This document shows positions 10,501 to 18,485 of a DNA stretch of 64,000 nucleotides, piece after piece (position 1 is the stretch's first letter; each line of letters opens with the position of its first letter). The DNA is from Bacteroidota bacterium (GTDB lineage Bacteria; Bacteroidota; Bacteroidia; Bacteroidales; JAAUTT01), in contig JAEYWD010000092.1 of the NCBI GenBank assembly GCA_023429135.1, positions 13,771-77,770 of the forward strand, given 5' to 3'. The notes beneath the pieces were generated by a model that worked only from the letters and a program-made list of their open reading frames with translations, was not told the DNA's origin and made no database searches. A program made the position numbers and the translations under genes.

Positions 10501-11624
10501 CCGAAGGCCGATTGATTGAGATTACTGTAAAGGATACCGGAATAGGCATTGAGGAAAAGAATCATGAGAAGATTTTTTCGCGCTTTTTCCAGGTCGACGA
10601 TGGCAGGAACATGGCTGGTACAGGAATTGGACTGGCGCTTACCCGCGAACTGGTGAAATTGCATAAAGGCAGAATTTCTGTTCAGAGTAAGCCGGGAAAG
10701 GGTTCGCGTTTTACAGTTTTACTGCCTTTTAGTGAACCAATAACCGAACCAACTTTACCTGTAAAATCGAATGAGGCAGGCGGTTACGAAACCAGCAGCG
10801 GTGAAAACAGTCAAACTCATGAAATTTCGATGGCCGGGAAGAAAGTAATGCTTTTGATTGACGATAATGCTGATGTCAGGTTTTATTTAAAATCGCATTT
10901 CTCATCCAATTTTGAGGTGATCGAAGCTAAAAATGGTTATGAAGGTTGGGAAATTGCCCTGAAAGTTATTCCTGATATTATTATCAGCGATGTAATGATG
11001 CCGGATATGGATGGATTCGACTTCTGTAAAAAATTAAAGAAAGATATCCGCATTTCACATATACCGGTTATCCTGGTTACAGCTCTTGGATCGCGCGAGC
11101 ATGAGCTTCGGGGATTAAGCTACGGAGCCGACGATTATATTACCAAGCCTTTTGATATTGCAATTCTTCAGACTAAAGTTGAAAATACTCTTTCGGTCAG
11201 GCAATCGCTGCGTCAGAAATATACCGGCGAAATTTTACTTCAGCCTCGTAATGTTGTGTTAACTTCTCCCGATGAACGCTTCCTTCAGAAAGCCATTGAC
11301 GTTATTGAACAGCATATTGCCGATCCCGATTTGGACATTGAGCGTTACGGCTCTGAACTTGGCGTTAGCCGTATGCAGTTGTACAGAAAATTCGACGCCC
11401 TCACGGGGATGACAGTCAAAGAGTTTGTTCGAAATATCCGTTTAAAAAGAGCCGCTCAGCTTTTAGTACAGAAAAAAATGAATGTTTCGGAAGTGGCTTT
11501 TGCAGTCGGCTTTCGCGAAATATCCCACTTCCGTAAATGTTTTAAGCAGGAATTCGGAATGAGCGCCACCGATTTTGCGGATAAACATATTGAACCCCAT
11601 ATTCGTCCTCCTACAGAAGAGTAG
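7506..11624 (+). CDS. Hybrid two-component system sensor/regulator (HTCS), probable pectin-response regulator
   Basis: A 1372-aa one-piece signalling protein. An upstream TTG (7497) is also in frame, but the ATG at 7506 is preferred; an internal ATG at 7563 would give a more compact signal peptide. Residues about 45-690 form a periplasmic two-propeller sensor of Reg_prop repeats (many 'GNLWVGT.ENGGLNKF' units), then a Y_Y_Y domain (about 704-775), one membrane span (about 794-818), HisKA with phospho-acceptor H851 in FYTNISHEIRTP, HATPase (about 930-1075; DTGIGI and GTGIGLALT boxes), a receiver with D1162 in ISDVMMPDMDG, and a C-terminal AraC-type HTH (about 1262-1362). HTCS proteins bind oligosaccharides in the periplasm and activate adjacent polysaccharide loci, so the downstream pectin operon is its likely target (inference from position). 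Six GTT triplets (11628-11645) follow the stop. Confidence 0.95.
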   Translation: MKLKLNFTHCFFQAFCSVIMKSGLLMVFLSFFLNTQGAYVENNLNFDFYSQEQGLSNNQVHCIFQDKKGWMWFGTTQGVCRFDGYKFTVFKNDPEDTSSLQGNLVRTIFEDHKGNLWVGTENGGLNKFNRFKENFQQYFASGEKPFLKDATVLSIHKDEKGNYWIGTSTGLYRMKDETALEQISPSNKSFKEYVRVVQSDKHGRIWMGTNNGVWILDPGKNTIQKVNLQQGSKANQEIWAIFKDDDGKLWIGTYSSGIVIVNPEDMSLTQVFLDPDNSRSETVRAIIRDHNGKYWIGTRGGLYIYEKGKGVTAFYYHDEREPKSLVNNSVQCIYHDTKGDVWIGTRNGINFLIEERQNIRGYKGLPGDYRYLNCGEVYCFWIDEKKHLWVGTESGGINVLDRQTGKFRYLTSQRDNPNSLSGNCIKAMVPDGKGNLWIGTFLGGLDVLNLKTGKYSHSKHNPADPLTLSDNRVWAILRDKEGGIWVGTTGGLDKFDAETSKFHRFNHIVNGQKVNWLVQDDENTIWIGADDLFLYDPQTKTTKRFQEPTRNMLRDSKGRYWIATLNRGLALFSKEKGVIRYFTEKNGLANNQTLAIQEDSDHFLWISTTNGLSKFDPKLERFHNYSTKNGFQNNQFTYGAYYKTDEGEMIFGGISGFNIFHPAKINSDDYFPPIVYTDLKVSNKSVKIGNSSKDLLTKSISETDKIVLNYNQNSVTLDFAALDYANGLGILYSFYLEGFEKEWNEPTVNRSAAYTNLDPGEYTFRLKVVSIGQKESKDGPVMKIVVRPPVWKTWWFRLLFVLVLGGVIYGLVVFLITREKLRNELALERINAKKLHELDMMKLRFYTNISHEIRTPLTLILGPLQKLRNNSVPKNEIRGHLDLMHRNASQLHQLINQLLDFRKLETGNIQLNPTVGDVVPFVAEIVKSFDKYAEDKGIELKFNSLKKEIVTSFDADKLAKILNNLLSNAFKFTPERGKISVNLALIFDREGENSDTENTEGRLIEITVKDTGIGIEEKNHEKIFSRFFQVDDGRNMAGTGIGLALTRELVKLHKGRISVQSKPGKGSRFTVLLPFSEPITEPTLPVKSNEAGGYETSSGENSQTHEISMAGKKVMLLIDDNADVRFYLKSHFSSNFEVIEAKNGYEGWEIALKVIPDIIISDVMMPDMDGFDFCKKLKKDIRISHIPVILVTALGSREHELRGLSYGADDYITKPFDIAILQTKVENTLSVRQSLRQKYTGEILLQPRNVVLTSPDERFLQKAIDVIEQHIADPDLDIERYGSELGVSRMQLYRKFDALTGMTVKEFVRNIRLKRAAQLLVQKKMNVSEVAFAVGFREISHFRKCFKQEFGMSATDFADKHIEPHIRPPTEE

Positions 11625-11814
11625 AATGTTGTTGTTGTTGTTGTTCAAATAGTTAAATCAAAAACTTCATTTGTCTGGGAGTATTTCACCCGCATTTTGG
11701 GAAAATTACACCTTGTTTTGGAAATTCAACCTTCGTTTTTGGTACTTTATAATAGCATAAAAAATCCAATGGTGACTATTTTTACATCCAGCAAACGTTC
11801 TGTGAAATTGCTAT

Positions 11815-11922
11815 ATGAAAAATATTGAAAGACAAATAAGGAGAACTCAGACAACTATTGTTTTGATGGTTGTAGTACTAATCTCAATGCTCACAGTCCT
11901 CGGCTTTGGGATGTTTAACTGA
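11815..11922 (+). CDS. Possible 35-aa single-span membrane peptide
   Basis: Open frame of 36 codons from ATG to TGA. The product has a basic, polar N-terminus (MKNIERQIRRTQ), one hydrophobic helix of about 19 residues (IVLMVVVLISMLTVLGFG) and a short C-terminus, a shape common to real membrane micro-proteins. A terminator-like hairpin lies 118 nt downstream, so a short transcript separate from the pectin operon is conceivable. No homologue was recognised and chance cannot be excluded. Confidence 0.35.
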   Translation: MKNIERQIRRTQTTIVLMVVVLISMLTVLGFGMFN

Positions 11923-12040
11923 ATTTGTGAGCTTAGGGGTTGGTAGAGTGTGGTAGAATTCTAAACAGACTGATTCTGATGTTTGTCATCAGGATAGTTT
12001 TTAAATGAACATAATTGGTAGTTGTGTTTTTTTTCATCAT

Positions 12041-12078
12041 GTAAGGGAGAATAAAGTCTCAATTCTCCCTTACTTTTA
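12041..12078. terminator. Terminator-like hairpin before pectin operon
   Basis: A perfect 12-bp stem, GTAAGGGAGAAT (12041-12052) and its complement (12062-12073), with a 9-nt loop, followed by TTTT. It separates the regulator/small-ORF region from the operon beginning at 12152. An attenuator role in the operon leader is an alternative. Confidence 0.75.
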
Positions 12079-12151
12079 ATGTTAAGCTGAACCTGCTCTC
12101 CGATAGCATTTTTCCTTAAATTTATTGTAAAATAAACTTGATTAAAAGCTA

Positions 12152-13348
12152 ATGAACAAAGTACTATTTTTTTTGGCAGGTGTTTTACTGGTTTTTAACA
12201 ACTGCCTGGCTCAGAACCGAAATAAAGAACAGAAACTGGGCCTAGAAATGGCCATAAAGATGGCCGATTCCGAAATGAAGCATTTCCCCGATCCGGTAAC
12301 TGTTGATTTTAATCCGCGCCCTGTATGGAATTACACCCAGGGTCTTATAGCCTTGTCTATGATGCAGATGTGGCAGGAAACCAAGAATGAAACATATTAT
12401 AGCTATGCAAAAACCTATGCTGATAAATTTATTGGTGAAGATGGTTCAATTACCGGGTATAGGTCGGAGGAGCATAATATTGATGCTGTAAATTCCGGTA
12501 AGTTCCTTTTTATACTATTTGAGAACACGAAAGAGCAGAGATATTGGAAAGCCATTGAGTTTTTAAGGGATGAGCTTGATACCCAACCCCGCACTTCCGA
12601 AGGCGGTTTCTGGCATAAGCAGCGGTATCCACACCAGATGTGGCTCGATGGTTTGTATATGGGTGCGCCGTTCTATGCCCAGTATGCCAGAACCACTAAA
12701 GAAATAGCCAGTTTTGATGATATAGTTAAGCAATTCGAAATTATACATAAACATACCTATAACCCGACAATTGGTCTGAATTATCATGGATGGGACGAAA
12801 GCAAGCAACAAAAATGGGCTGATCCCGTTACCGGATGTTCTCCCAATTTCTGGGGACGGGGAATGGGGTGGTACGCTATGGCCCTGGTTGATGTTCTCGA
12901 TTTTATACCGGAAGGGTATCCCGGAAGAGCAAAGTTATTGTCCATTCTAAATCAGGTTGCTCAAGGCATCAGAAAATTTCAGGATCCAAAAACGGGGGTC
13001 TGGTATCAAGTGATGGATTCGGGACATAAAGAAGGAAATTACCTGGAGGCCACCGCTTCATCAATGTTTGCCTATACCTTGCTAAAAGCTATAAGAAAAG
13101 GCTATCTTGGTAAAGAGTACAAACCAGTTGCTGTTAAAGCCTATAAAGGCGTGGTGAATACTTTTATTAAAGATAATCGAGATGGAACCATCAGTCTTAC
13201 CAAATGCTGCTCGGTTGCCGGATTAGGAGGAAATCCCTACCGCGACGGTTCTTTCGAATATTATATCAAAGAACCTGTAAGAGATAACGATCCAAAAGGA
13301 GTTGGTCCATTTATCATGGCTTCGCTGGAGTATTCAAAATTCAAATAA
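12152..13348 (+). CDS. GH105 unsaturated galacturonyl/rhamnogalacturonyl hydrolase (operon gene 1)
   Basis: A 398-aa exported enzyme (signal peptide to about residue 20, NCLAQ). GH105 barrel with the catalytic-type Asp in PHQMWLDGLYMGAPF (D166), plus NFWGRGMGWYAMALVDVLDF and the late GDGTISLTKCCS-like block (here RDGTISLTKCCSVAGLGG) typical of the YesR/YteR group. It removes the unsaturated galacturonyl residue left by pectate or rhamnogalacturonan lyases. First gene of a four-gene operon (spacings 15, 14 and 16 nt) with GH43, CE8 and GH28. No polysaccharide lyase is present in the window, so the unsaturated substrates must come from enzymes encoded elsewhere or from outside the cell. Confidence 0.92.
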   Translation: MNKVLFFLAGVLLVFNNCLAQNRNKEQKLGLEMAIKMADSEMKHFPDPVTVDFNPRPVWNYTQGLIALSMMQMWQETKNETYYSYAKTYADKFIGEDGSITGYRSEEHNIDAVNSGKFLFILFENTKEQRYWKAIEFLRDELDTQPRTSEGGFWHKQRYPHQMWLDGLYMGAPFYAQYARTTKEIASFDDIVKQFEIIHKHTYNPTIGLNYHGWDESKQQKWADPVTGCSPNFWGRGMGWYAMALVDVLDFIPEGYPGRAKLLSILNQVAQGIRKFQDPKTGVWYQVMDSGHKEGNYLEATASSMFAYTLLKAIRKGYLGKEYKPVAVKAYKGVVNTFIKDNRDGTISLTKCCSVAGLGGNPYRDGSFEYYIKEPVRDNDPKGVGPFIMASLEYSKFK

Positions 13349-13363
13349 TTTATAACAACTGGA

Positions 13364-15001
13364 ATGTTAAAAGAAAAGATTTTTCTGACCGGATTCATAT
13401 TTATCTTTTGCTCAGGTATTCTTCAGGCTCAGGTTGAAAATGTTAGTGATACTCCTTCCCGCGTCTGGGTAGCCGATAATGGGGACGGCACCTATAAAAA
13501 TCCTATTATCCATGCCGATTATTCCGATCCGGATGTAATTCGTGTTGGCGCTGATTTTTATATGGTAGCCTCAAGCTTCAACTGTGTTCCGGGTTTGCCC
13601 ATTTTGCACTCAAAAGATCTTGTAAACTGGAGACTAATTGGTCACGCCTTTGCAAAGCAAATACCGCTTGATGTTTTTTCCAGGCCTCAGCATGGCAACG
13701 GATGCTGGGCTCCGGCTATCAGGTTTCACAAAGGCACTTATTATATTTATTACCCCGATCCTGATTTTGGAATCTATGTGACCAAAGCTGTAAATCCCGC
13801 AGGTCCCTGGAGTGAACCAATGCTGGTTAAAGAGGCCAAAGGCTGGATCGACCCTTGTCCGTTGTGGGATGATAACGGCGATGTTTGGCTTATTTCGGCA
13901 CTTGCCGGAAGTCGTGCCGGCGCAAAAAGTGTTTTGGTACTCAGTAAAATGAATGCCGATGGAACTAAGGTTATTGACAATGGCGTAATTGTATTCGATG
14001 GTCATGCTAATCATCCAACCCTCGAAGGCCCAAAATTTTATAAACGAAACGGATATTATTACATTTCGGCTCCTGCAGGTGGCGTACCTACAGGCTGGCA
14101 GTTGATTCTCCGTTCAAAAAATATTTATGGTCCTTATGAAGAGAAGATAGTGCTCGATCAGGGCAGTACTCCTGTGAACGGTCCGCACCAGGGCGGATGG
14201 GTGGATACTCCCAAAGGCGAGTTCTGGTTCATTCATTTCCAGGATAAGGATGCTTATGGCCGTATTATTCATCTTCAACCTATGAAATGGGTTAATGATT
14301 GGCCGGTTATGGGAACCGATGCCGATGGAAATGGAAAAGGAGAGCCTGTTTTAGTATACAAAAAGCCCGATGTTGGCGCTTCTTTCCCAATTCTTACCCC
14401 AGCCGAATTGGACGAATTTAATAATCCGGCTCTTGGACTGCAATGGCAATGGCATGCAAATCCAGGAACCAACTGGGCCTTTCCCACCGGAGCACTGGGG
14501 TTTTTAAGAATGGTATGTGTGCCTTTACCCGAAAACTTTAAAAATTATTGGGATGTACCTAATTTATTGATGCAGAAATTTCCTGCTCCGGAATTTACCA
14601 TGACAGCCAGATTAAACTTCAAACCTCTTTTCGATGGTGATAAAACCGGTTTAATAATAATGGGGCTGGACTATGCTTATATTTCGTTAACAAAAACAGG
14701 CGATAAGGTTTTCATTTCTCAAACCATCTGCAAGGATGCCAATAAACAATCGCCCGAAGTTGAAGGACCAAAAGTTGAGATCTCTGGCGAAAATTTTTAT
14801 TTACGGGTAAAAGTAACTTCTGGGGGTATTTGTAACTTCAGCTATAGCGCCGACGGAAACCAGTTTTTGCCTATTGGGGAGACTTTTAAAGCCCGCAAAG
14901 GGATGTGGATTGGCGCCAAAGCTGGGATATTTGCCACCAGGTCGGTACATAAACCTGGAGAAGCCGGATATGCTGATTACGATTGGTTCCGTGTTGAATA
15001 G
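13364..15001 (+). CDS. GH43 glycosidase (beta-xylosidase/alpha-arabinofuranosidase type)
   Basis: A 545-aa exported enzyme (signal peptide to about residue 22, LQAQ). N-terminal five-bladed beta-propeller of GH43: catalytic-base Asp in HADYSDPDVIRVG, then WAPAIRFHKGTYYIYY, the pKa-modulating Asp in GWIDPCPLWDDNGDVWL and the general-acid Glu in TLEGPKFYKRNGYYY. Residues about 345-545 form a jelly-roll C-terminal domain (GH43_C2/concanavalin-like, with DKTGLIIMGLDYAYI). In this operon it would most simply trim arabinose or xylose side chains from pectin; the exact sugar cannot be read. Operon position 2. Confidence 0.9.
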   Translation: MLKEKIFLTGFIFIFCSGILQAQVENVSDTPSRVWVADNGDGTYKNPIIHADYSDPDVIRVGADFYMVASSFNCVPGLPILHSKDLVNWRLIGHAFAKQIPLDVFSRPQHGNGCWAPAIRFHKGTYYIYYPDPDFGIYVTKAVNPAGPWSEPMLVKEAKGWIDPCPLWDDNGDVWLISALAGSRAGAKSVLVLSKMNADGTKVIDNGVIVFDGHANHPTLEGPKFYKRNGYYYISAPAGGVPTGWQLILRSKNIYGPYEEKIVLDQGSTPVNGPHQGGWVDTPKGEFWFIHFQDKDAYGRIIHLQPMKWVNDWPVMGTDADGNGKGEPVLVYKKPDVGASFPILTPAELDEFNNPALGLQWQWHANPGTNWAFPTGALGFLRMVCVPLPENFKNYWDVPNLLMQKFPAPEFTMTARLNFKPLFDGDKTGLIIMGLDYAYISLTKTGDKVFISQTICKDANKQSPEVEGPKVEISGENFYLRVKVTSGGICNFSYSADGNQFLPIGETFKARKGMWIGAKAGIFATRSVHKPGEAGYADYDWFRVE

Positions 15002-15015
15002 TTATTGTTGAAGGA

Positions 15016-15984
15016 ATGAAGAATTTGATCAGGTATAATCTTATAATAGGCCTCCTAATTTTTGCTTGCGCCTTCTCTGTGCGGGCAAATAATTATCATT
15101 TTATTGTTGCTGCCGACGGAGGTGGTGATTTTAAGACCATTCAACAGGCTATTAATGCAGTTCCTGATTTCAGGAAAAACGAAACCCTGATTTTCATTAA
15201 AAAAGGTACTTATAAGGAAAAGCTTGTACTGGCAGCGAGCAAGACTAACGTGGTATTCATAGGCGAGGACCGAGAATCGACCATCATTACTTACGACGAT
15301 TTTGCTTCAAAGAAAAATATCTTCGGCGAGGAGATGGGAACTACCGGATCGACCTCCTTTTTTGTTTTTGGAGACGGTTTCAGAGCCGAAAACATTACAT
15401 TCGAGAACTCCTCCGGTCCTGTGGGACAGGCTGTCGCAGTGAGAATTGACGGCGATCAGGTAGTGTTTGTTAATTGCACGTTCCGTGGTTTTCAGGATAC
15501 GCTCTATCCTCATGGCGATAAAAGCCGTCAATATTATAAAAGCTGCCGCATTGAAGGAACTGTGGATTTTATTTTCGGATGGTCCACTGCGGTATTTGAT
15601 CGTTGCACAATCTTTTGCAAAGATCATGGATATATTACCGCGTCATCGACCAATGAAGGTGTGGCTCATGGTTTTGTTTTCCTCGACTGTGAAATTACCG
15701 GAACAGCACCCGAAGGATCGTTTTATCTTGGTCGTCCATGGCGTCCTTTTGCCAAATCGGTTTTTGTACGATGTAAGTTAGGCAGTATGATTAAACCCGA
15801 GGGCTGGCATAACTGGAATAAAGCCGATGCTGAGAAAACAGCTTTCTTTGCCGAATTCAAAAATACGGGTGAAGGAGCGAATGCATCTCAAAGAGTTGCC
15901 TGGTCGCACCAATTGAGTGAAGATATTGCCAATCAATATACGCCCGAGAAAATTTTGGGCGATTGGGTTTTAAAGTTTAAATAA
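15016..15984 (+). CDS. CE8 pectin methylesterase
   Basis: A 322-aa exported pectinesterase (signal peptide to about residue 25, SVRAN). It demethylates homogalacturonan to pectate and methanol. Right-handed beta-helix with all CE8 signatures: GGDFKTIQQAINAVP near the start, the acid/base Asp in GFQDTLYP (D161), the nucleophile Asp in GTVDFIFGWS (D184) and the substrate-binding YLGRPWRPFAKS. Length is typical for the bacterial family. Operon position 3; it would act before the GH28 polygalacturonase encoded just downstream. Confidence 0.95.
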   Translation: MKNLIRYNLIIGLLIFACAFSVRANNYHFIVAADGGGDFKTIQQAINAVPDFRKNETLIFIKKGTYKEKLVLAASKTNVVFIGEDRESTIITYDDFASKKNIFGEEMGTTGSTSFFVFGDGFRAENITFENSSGPVGQAVAVRIDGDQVVFVNCTFRGFQDTLYPHGDKSRQYYKSCRIEGTVDFIFGWSTAVFDRCTIFCKDHGYITASSTNEGVAHGFVFLDCEITGTAPEGSFYLGRPWRPFAKSVFVRCKLGSMIKPEGWHNWNKADAEKTAFFAEFKNTGEGANASQRVAWSHQLSEDIANQYTPEKILGDWVLKFK

Positions 15985-16000
15985 TTAAGAAAGTAAATAT

Positions 16001-17680
16001 ATGTATAAGTTGAAGTCGATAGTTACCATATTAACTGCTGTGTTAACGGTATCGTGTGCTGTTTCGCAAATCAGGAGTACCGAAGAGCTTTATGCAGGGG
16101 TTGAGTTTAAGATGCCCAGAGTTCAGGAACCTGTGATACCCGGCAGATCGGTGGTTTTAACCGATTTTGGTGCAAAAAGCGGAGGAATGGAGCTTTGTAC
16201 CAAAGCCTTTGCCGATGCCATTGAATCGTTATCGCAAAAAGGTGGAGGTAAATTAATTATACCTCGTGGTACATGGTATACAGGTCCTATTACATTGAAA
16301 AGCAACATCGAACTGTATGCTGAATCTGGGGCCCTGATTGTATTCAGTACTGATAAAAGCTTATACCCCCTAGTAGAAACCAGTTTCGAAGGGTTTAACA
16401 CTTACAGGTGCATGTCGCCGATTAACGGGCGTAATCTCGAAAATGTAGCCATTACAGGTAAAGGAGTTTTTGATGGCAGCGGTGAAGCCTGGCGTCAGGT
16501 TAAGAAGGAAAAACTTACTGAGTCGCAATGGAAAAAGCTGGTGGCATCAGGAGGTATCGTAAGTGAGAATGGTAAAACATGGTATCCGTCGCAACAATTC
16601 CGCGATGGCGAAAAAGTGGCCGAAATGAATGTACCCCGCACCCTGAAAACGAAAGCTGAATTCGAAAAGATAAAGGACTTTCTTCGTCCGGTGATGGTAA
16701 GCCTGATTTCGTGCAATAAGGTGCTGCTCGACGGACCTACTTTCCAGAATTCGCCGGCTTGGTGCATTCATCCGTTGATGTGTAACGATCTCACCGTTCG
16801 TAATATATCGGTTCGCAACCCTTGGTTTTCCCAAAACGGCGATGGAATCGACTTTGAATCGTGCAAAAACAGTGTTATTTACGACAGTAACTTTGATGTT
16901 GGCGACGACGCTATCTGTATTAAATCGGGTAAAGATAAAGAAGGTCGCGATCGCGGAATTCCTAACGAGAACCTGATAATTAAAAACTGCATAGTTTACC
17001 ATGGTCATGGAGGGGTTACTGTGGGCAGCGAAATGTCGGGCGGAGTTAAAAATATGCATGTGTCCAACTGTACCTTCATTGGTACCGACGTAGGGTTGAG
17101 GTTTAAAAGCAACCGGGGTCGGGGAGGTGTTGTCGAAAATATTTTCATTTCGGATGTGGATATGATTAACATTCCCACCCAGGCAATATCATTTAATTTA
17201 TATTATAGCGGAAGATCTGTTTCCGAGGATCTGGAAGCCGGCGATGGAGTTAAAGAAGAAAGACTTTTACCTGTGACAGAAGAAACCCCACAGTTTAAGA
17301 ATATCTTTATTCGCAATGTTAACTGTAAGGGAGCTTTACAAGGGATTTTGCTGCAAGGGTTACCCGAGCTGAATCTTGAAAATGTTGTACTCGAAAATAT
17401 TCAGATGGAATCGGAATTTGGTATGACATGCAGCGATGCTTCAAGGGTAACCCTGCGGAATGTGAATCTAAAAACCAAAAAGTTTCCTGTTATAGATCTG
17501 AGAAATTCCAAAGATGTAGAGATGGATGGCATTTCTGTTTCAACAGGGACTGTCCCCGCAATTAAGGTTTCGGGTTCTAAAACGGGCTCCACCGTTATTA
17601 AGAACCTGAAATCTGCCGATCCTTCGCGTGATATTAAAATCGAAAAGGAGGTTCCGGCTTCCGCCGTTATTGTAAGATAG
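16001..17680 (+). CDS. GH28 polygalacturonase
   Basis: A 559-aa exported enzyme (signal peptide with lipobox-like TVSC around residue 20, so possibly a lipoprotein). It hydrolyses alpha-1,4-galacturonan. Parallel beta-helix with the catalytic aspartates in NGDGID (D281, D284) and VGDDAI (D302, D303) and the conserved His in HGHGGVTVGSEMSGG (H336), followed by GLRFKSNRGRGG. An approximately 60-residue insert (about 165-230) precedes the helix core, a feature of many Bacteroidota exo-acting members. Last gene of the pectin operon; no clear terminator follows. Confidence 0.95.
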   Translation: MYKLKSIVTILTAVLTVSCAVSQIRSTEELYAGVEFKMPRVQEPVIPGRSVVLTDFGAKSGGMELCTKAFADAIESLSQKGGGKLIIPRGTWYTGPITLKSNIELYAESGALIVFSTDKSLYPLVETSFEGFNTYRCMSPINGRNLENVAITGKGVFDGSGEAWRQVKKEKLTESQWKKLVASGGIVSENGKTWYPSQQFRDGEKVAEMNVPRTLKTKAEFEKIKDFLRPVMVSLISCNKVLLDGPTFQNSPAWCIHPLMCNDLTVRNISVRNPWFSQNGDGIDFESCKNSVIYDSNFDVGDDAICIKSGKDKEGRDRGIPNENLIIKNCIVYHGHGGVTVGSEMSGGVKNMHVSNCTFIGTDVGLRFKSNRGRGGVVENIFISDVDMINIPTQAISFNLYYSGRSVSEDLEAGDGVKEERLLPVTEETPQFKNIFIRNVNCKGALQGILLQGLPELNLENVVLENIQMESEFGMTCSDASRVTLRNVNLKTKKFPVIDLRNSKDVEMDGISVSTGTVPAIKVSGSKTGSTVIKNLKSADPSRDIKIEKEVPASAVIVR

Positions 17681-17752
17681 CGGCTTTGCTTTGTTCCCAG
17701 CCATATTTAGGAGAAAATTAAGACTTAATGGGTAATAAAGTCTAAATTTTAT

Positions 17753-17760
17753 TACATTTG
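17753..17760 (+). promoter_or_regulatory. -7 box before tatA-like gene
   Basis: TACATTTG matches TAnnTTTG exactly, 24 nt before the ATG at 17785, so the small Tat gene probably has its own promoter and is not only read through from the pectin operon. Confidence 0.5.
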
Positions 17761-17784
17761 GCCTGAATAATTAATGAAAAAGAT

Positions 17785-17997
17785 ATGAATTTACTTGTTG
17801 TTTTAGGAGCTTTTGGGCCTACAGAAATTATCCTCATTATAGCTATTGTAATTTTGTTGTTTGGCGGGAAAAAAATTCCTGAGCTGATGAAAGGTATAGG
17901 ACAAGGAATCAAGGAATTTAAAAATGCCAGCAAAGGCGAAGAAGCCAAAGCTGGTGAGAAAAAAGATCCTGAAAAGTTACAAACACCTCAGTCCTGA
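17785..17997 (+). CDS. tatA: Sec-independent translocase subunit TatA/TatE-type
   Basis: A 70-aa protein: short N-terminal hydrophobic helix with FGPTEIILIIAIVILLFG, then the family hinge and amphipathic helix FGGKKIPELMKGIGQGIKEF and a charged tail. This is the standard TatA/TatE plan; TatA proteins oligomerise to form the pore of the twin-arginine translocase together with TatC. No TatC gene is in the window. The stop is only 5 nt from the stop of the convergent WbuC-like gene. Confidence 0.9.
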   Translation: MNLLVVLGAFGPTEIILIIAIVILLFGGKKIPELMKGIGQGIKEFKNASKGEEAKAGEKKDPEKLQTPQS

Positions 17998-18002
17998 TAG
18001 CT

Positions 18003-18479
18003 TTACTGCATATAGCCAATTTTTAGAAGCAGATTATTGTTGAAAGCTTTGCAATGTGCATCTCCCTCTTTAGGAGCCCACGTTGCAAAGTTTTTGTCGT
18101 TTATGGAAGAATAGGGTCCTTCCTTTACTTCGTAAACCACAGTACCATTTTCAAGAGCGATAATTGTATGCCACGTCTTGGGTTTTATTTCAACACCCAA
18201 ATTACCTGTGTTTGCATCCAGAATAATATGATCGATAATTTTTCCCGAATCGTCGAATTCTATCACGGCTGCTTTTCCCCTGAGAATCAGAAAAACTTCA
18301 TGCTTGTCGGGGTCTTCGTGTTTGTGTGGCTGAACATACGTATCCTTCTGAAGTGCATTTAACATCCGGTTTACCACTTCATCGTAACTTTGGTGGTAAT
18401 TATAATTTTTACGCAGGCGTGGCGATTCTTCGGCCTGTTTTACTATGGTTTCGATAAAACTATTCTCTATTTTGATCAT
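18003..18479 (-). CDS. WbuC-like cupin-fold metalloprotein
   Basis: A 158-aa cytoplasmic cupin. The metal-binding cupin motif is visible: QPHKHEDPDKHEVFLILRG (His, His, Glu-like spacing) and, later, the second-motif His in KPKTWHTIIAL. The N-terminal block ESPRLRKNYNYHQSYDE matches WbuC-family proteins found in some polysaccharide gene clusters; their reaction is not established. Cotranscribed with the transglutaminase-like gene upstream (6-nt gap). Confidence 0.85.
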   Translation of the reverse strand: MIKIENSFIETIVKQAEESPRLRKNYNYHQSYDEVVNRMLNALQKDTYVQPHKHEDPDKHEVFLILRGKAAVIEFDDSGKIIDHIILDANTGNLGVEIKPKTWHTIIALENGTVVYEVKEGPYSSINDKNFATWAPKEGDAHCKAFNNNLLLKIGYMQ

Positions 18480-18485
18480 TTATTG

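Larger units (their letters stand above)
11625..12151. other. 527-bp gap between regulator and pectin operon
   Basis: Begins with six tandem GTT triplets (11628-11645). It contains a possible 35-codon membrane ORF (11815-11922) and a terminator-like hairpin (12041-12078), leaving about 75 bp for the promoter of the pectin operon. The HTCS binding site would be expected here, but no obvious direct repeat was identified by eye. Confidence 0.6.

Noticed and set aside
16547..17059. Antisense 170-codon frame in the GH28 gene
   Set aside because: Shadow of the strongly supported polygalacturonase.
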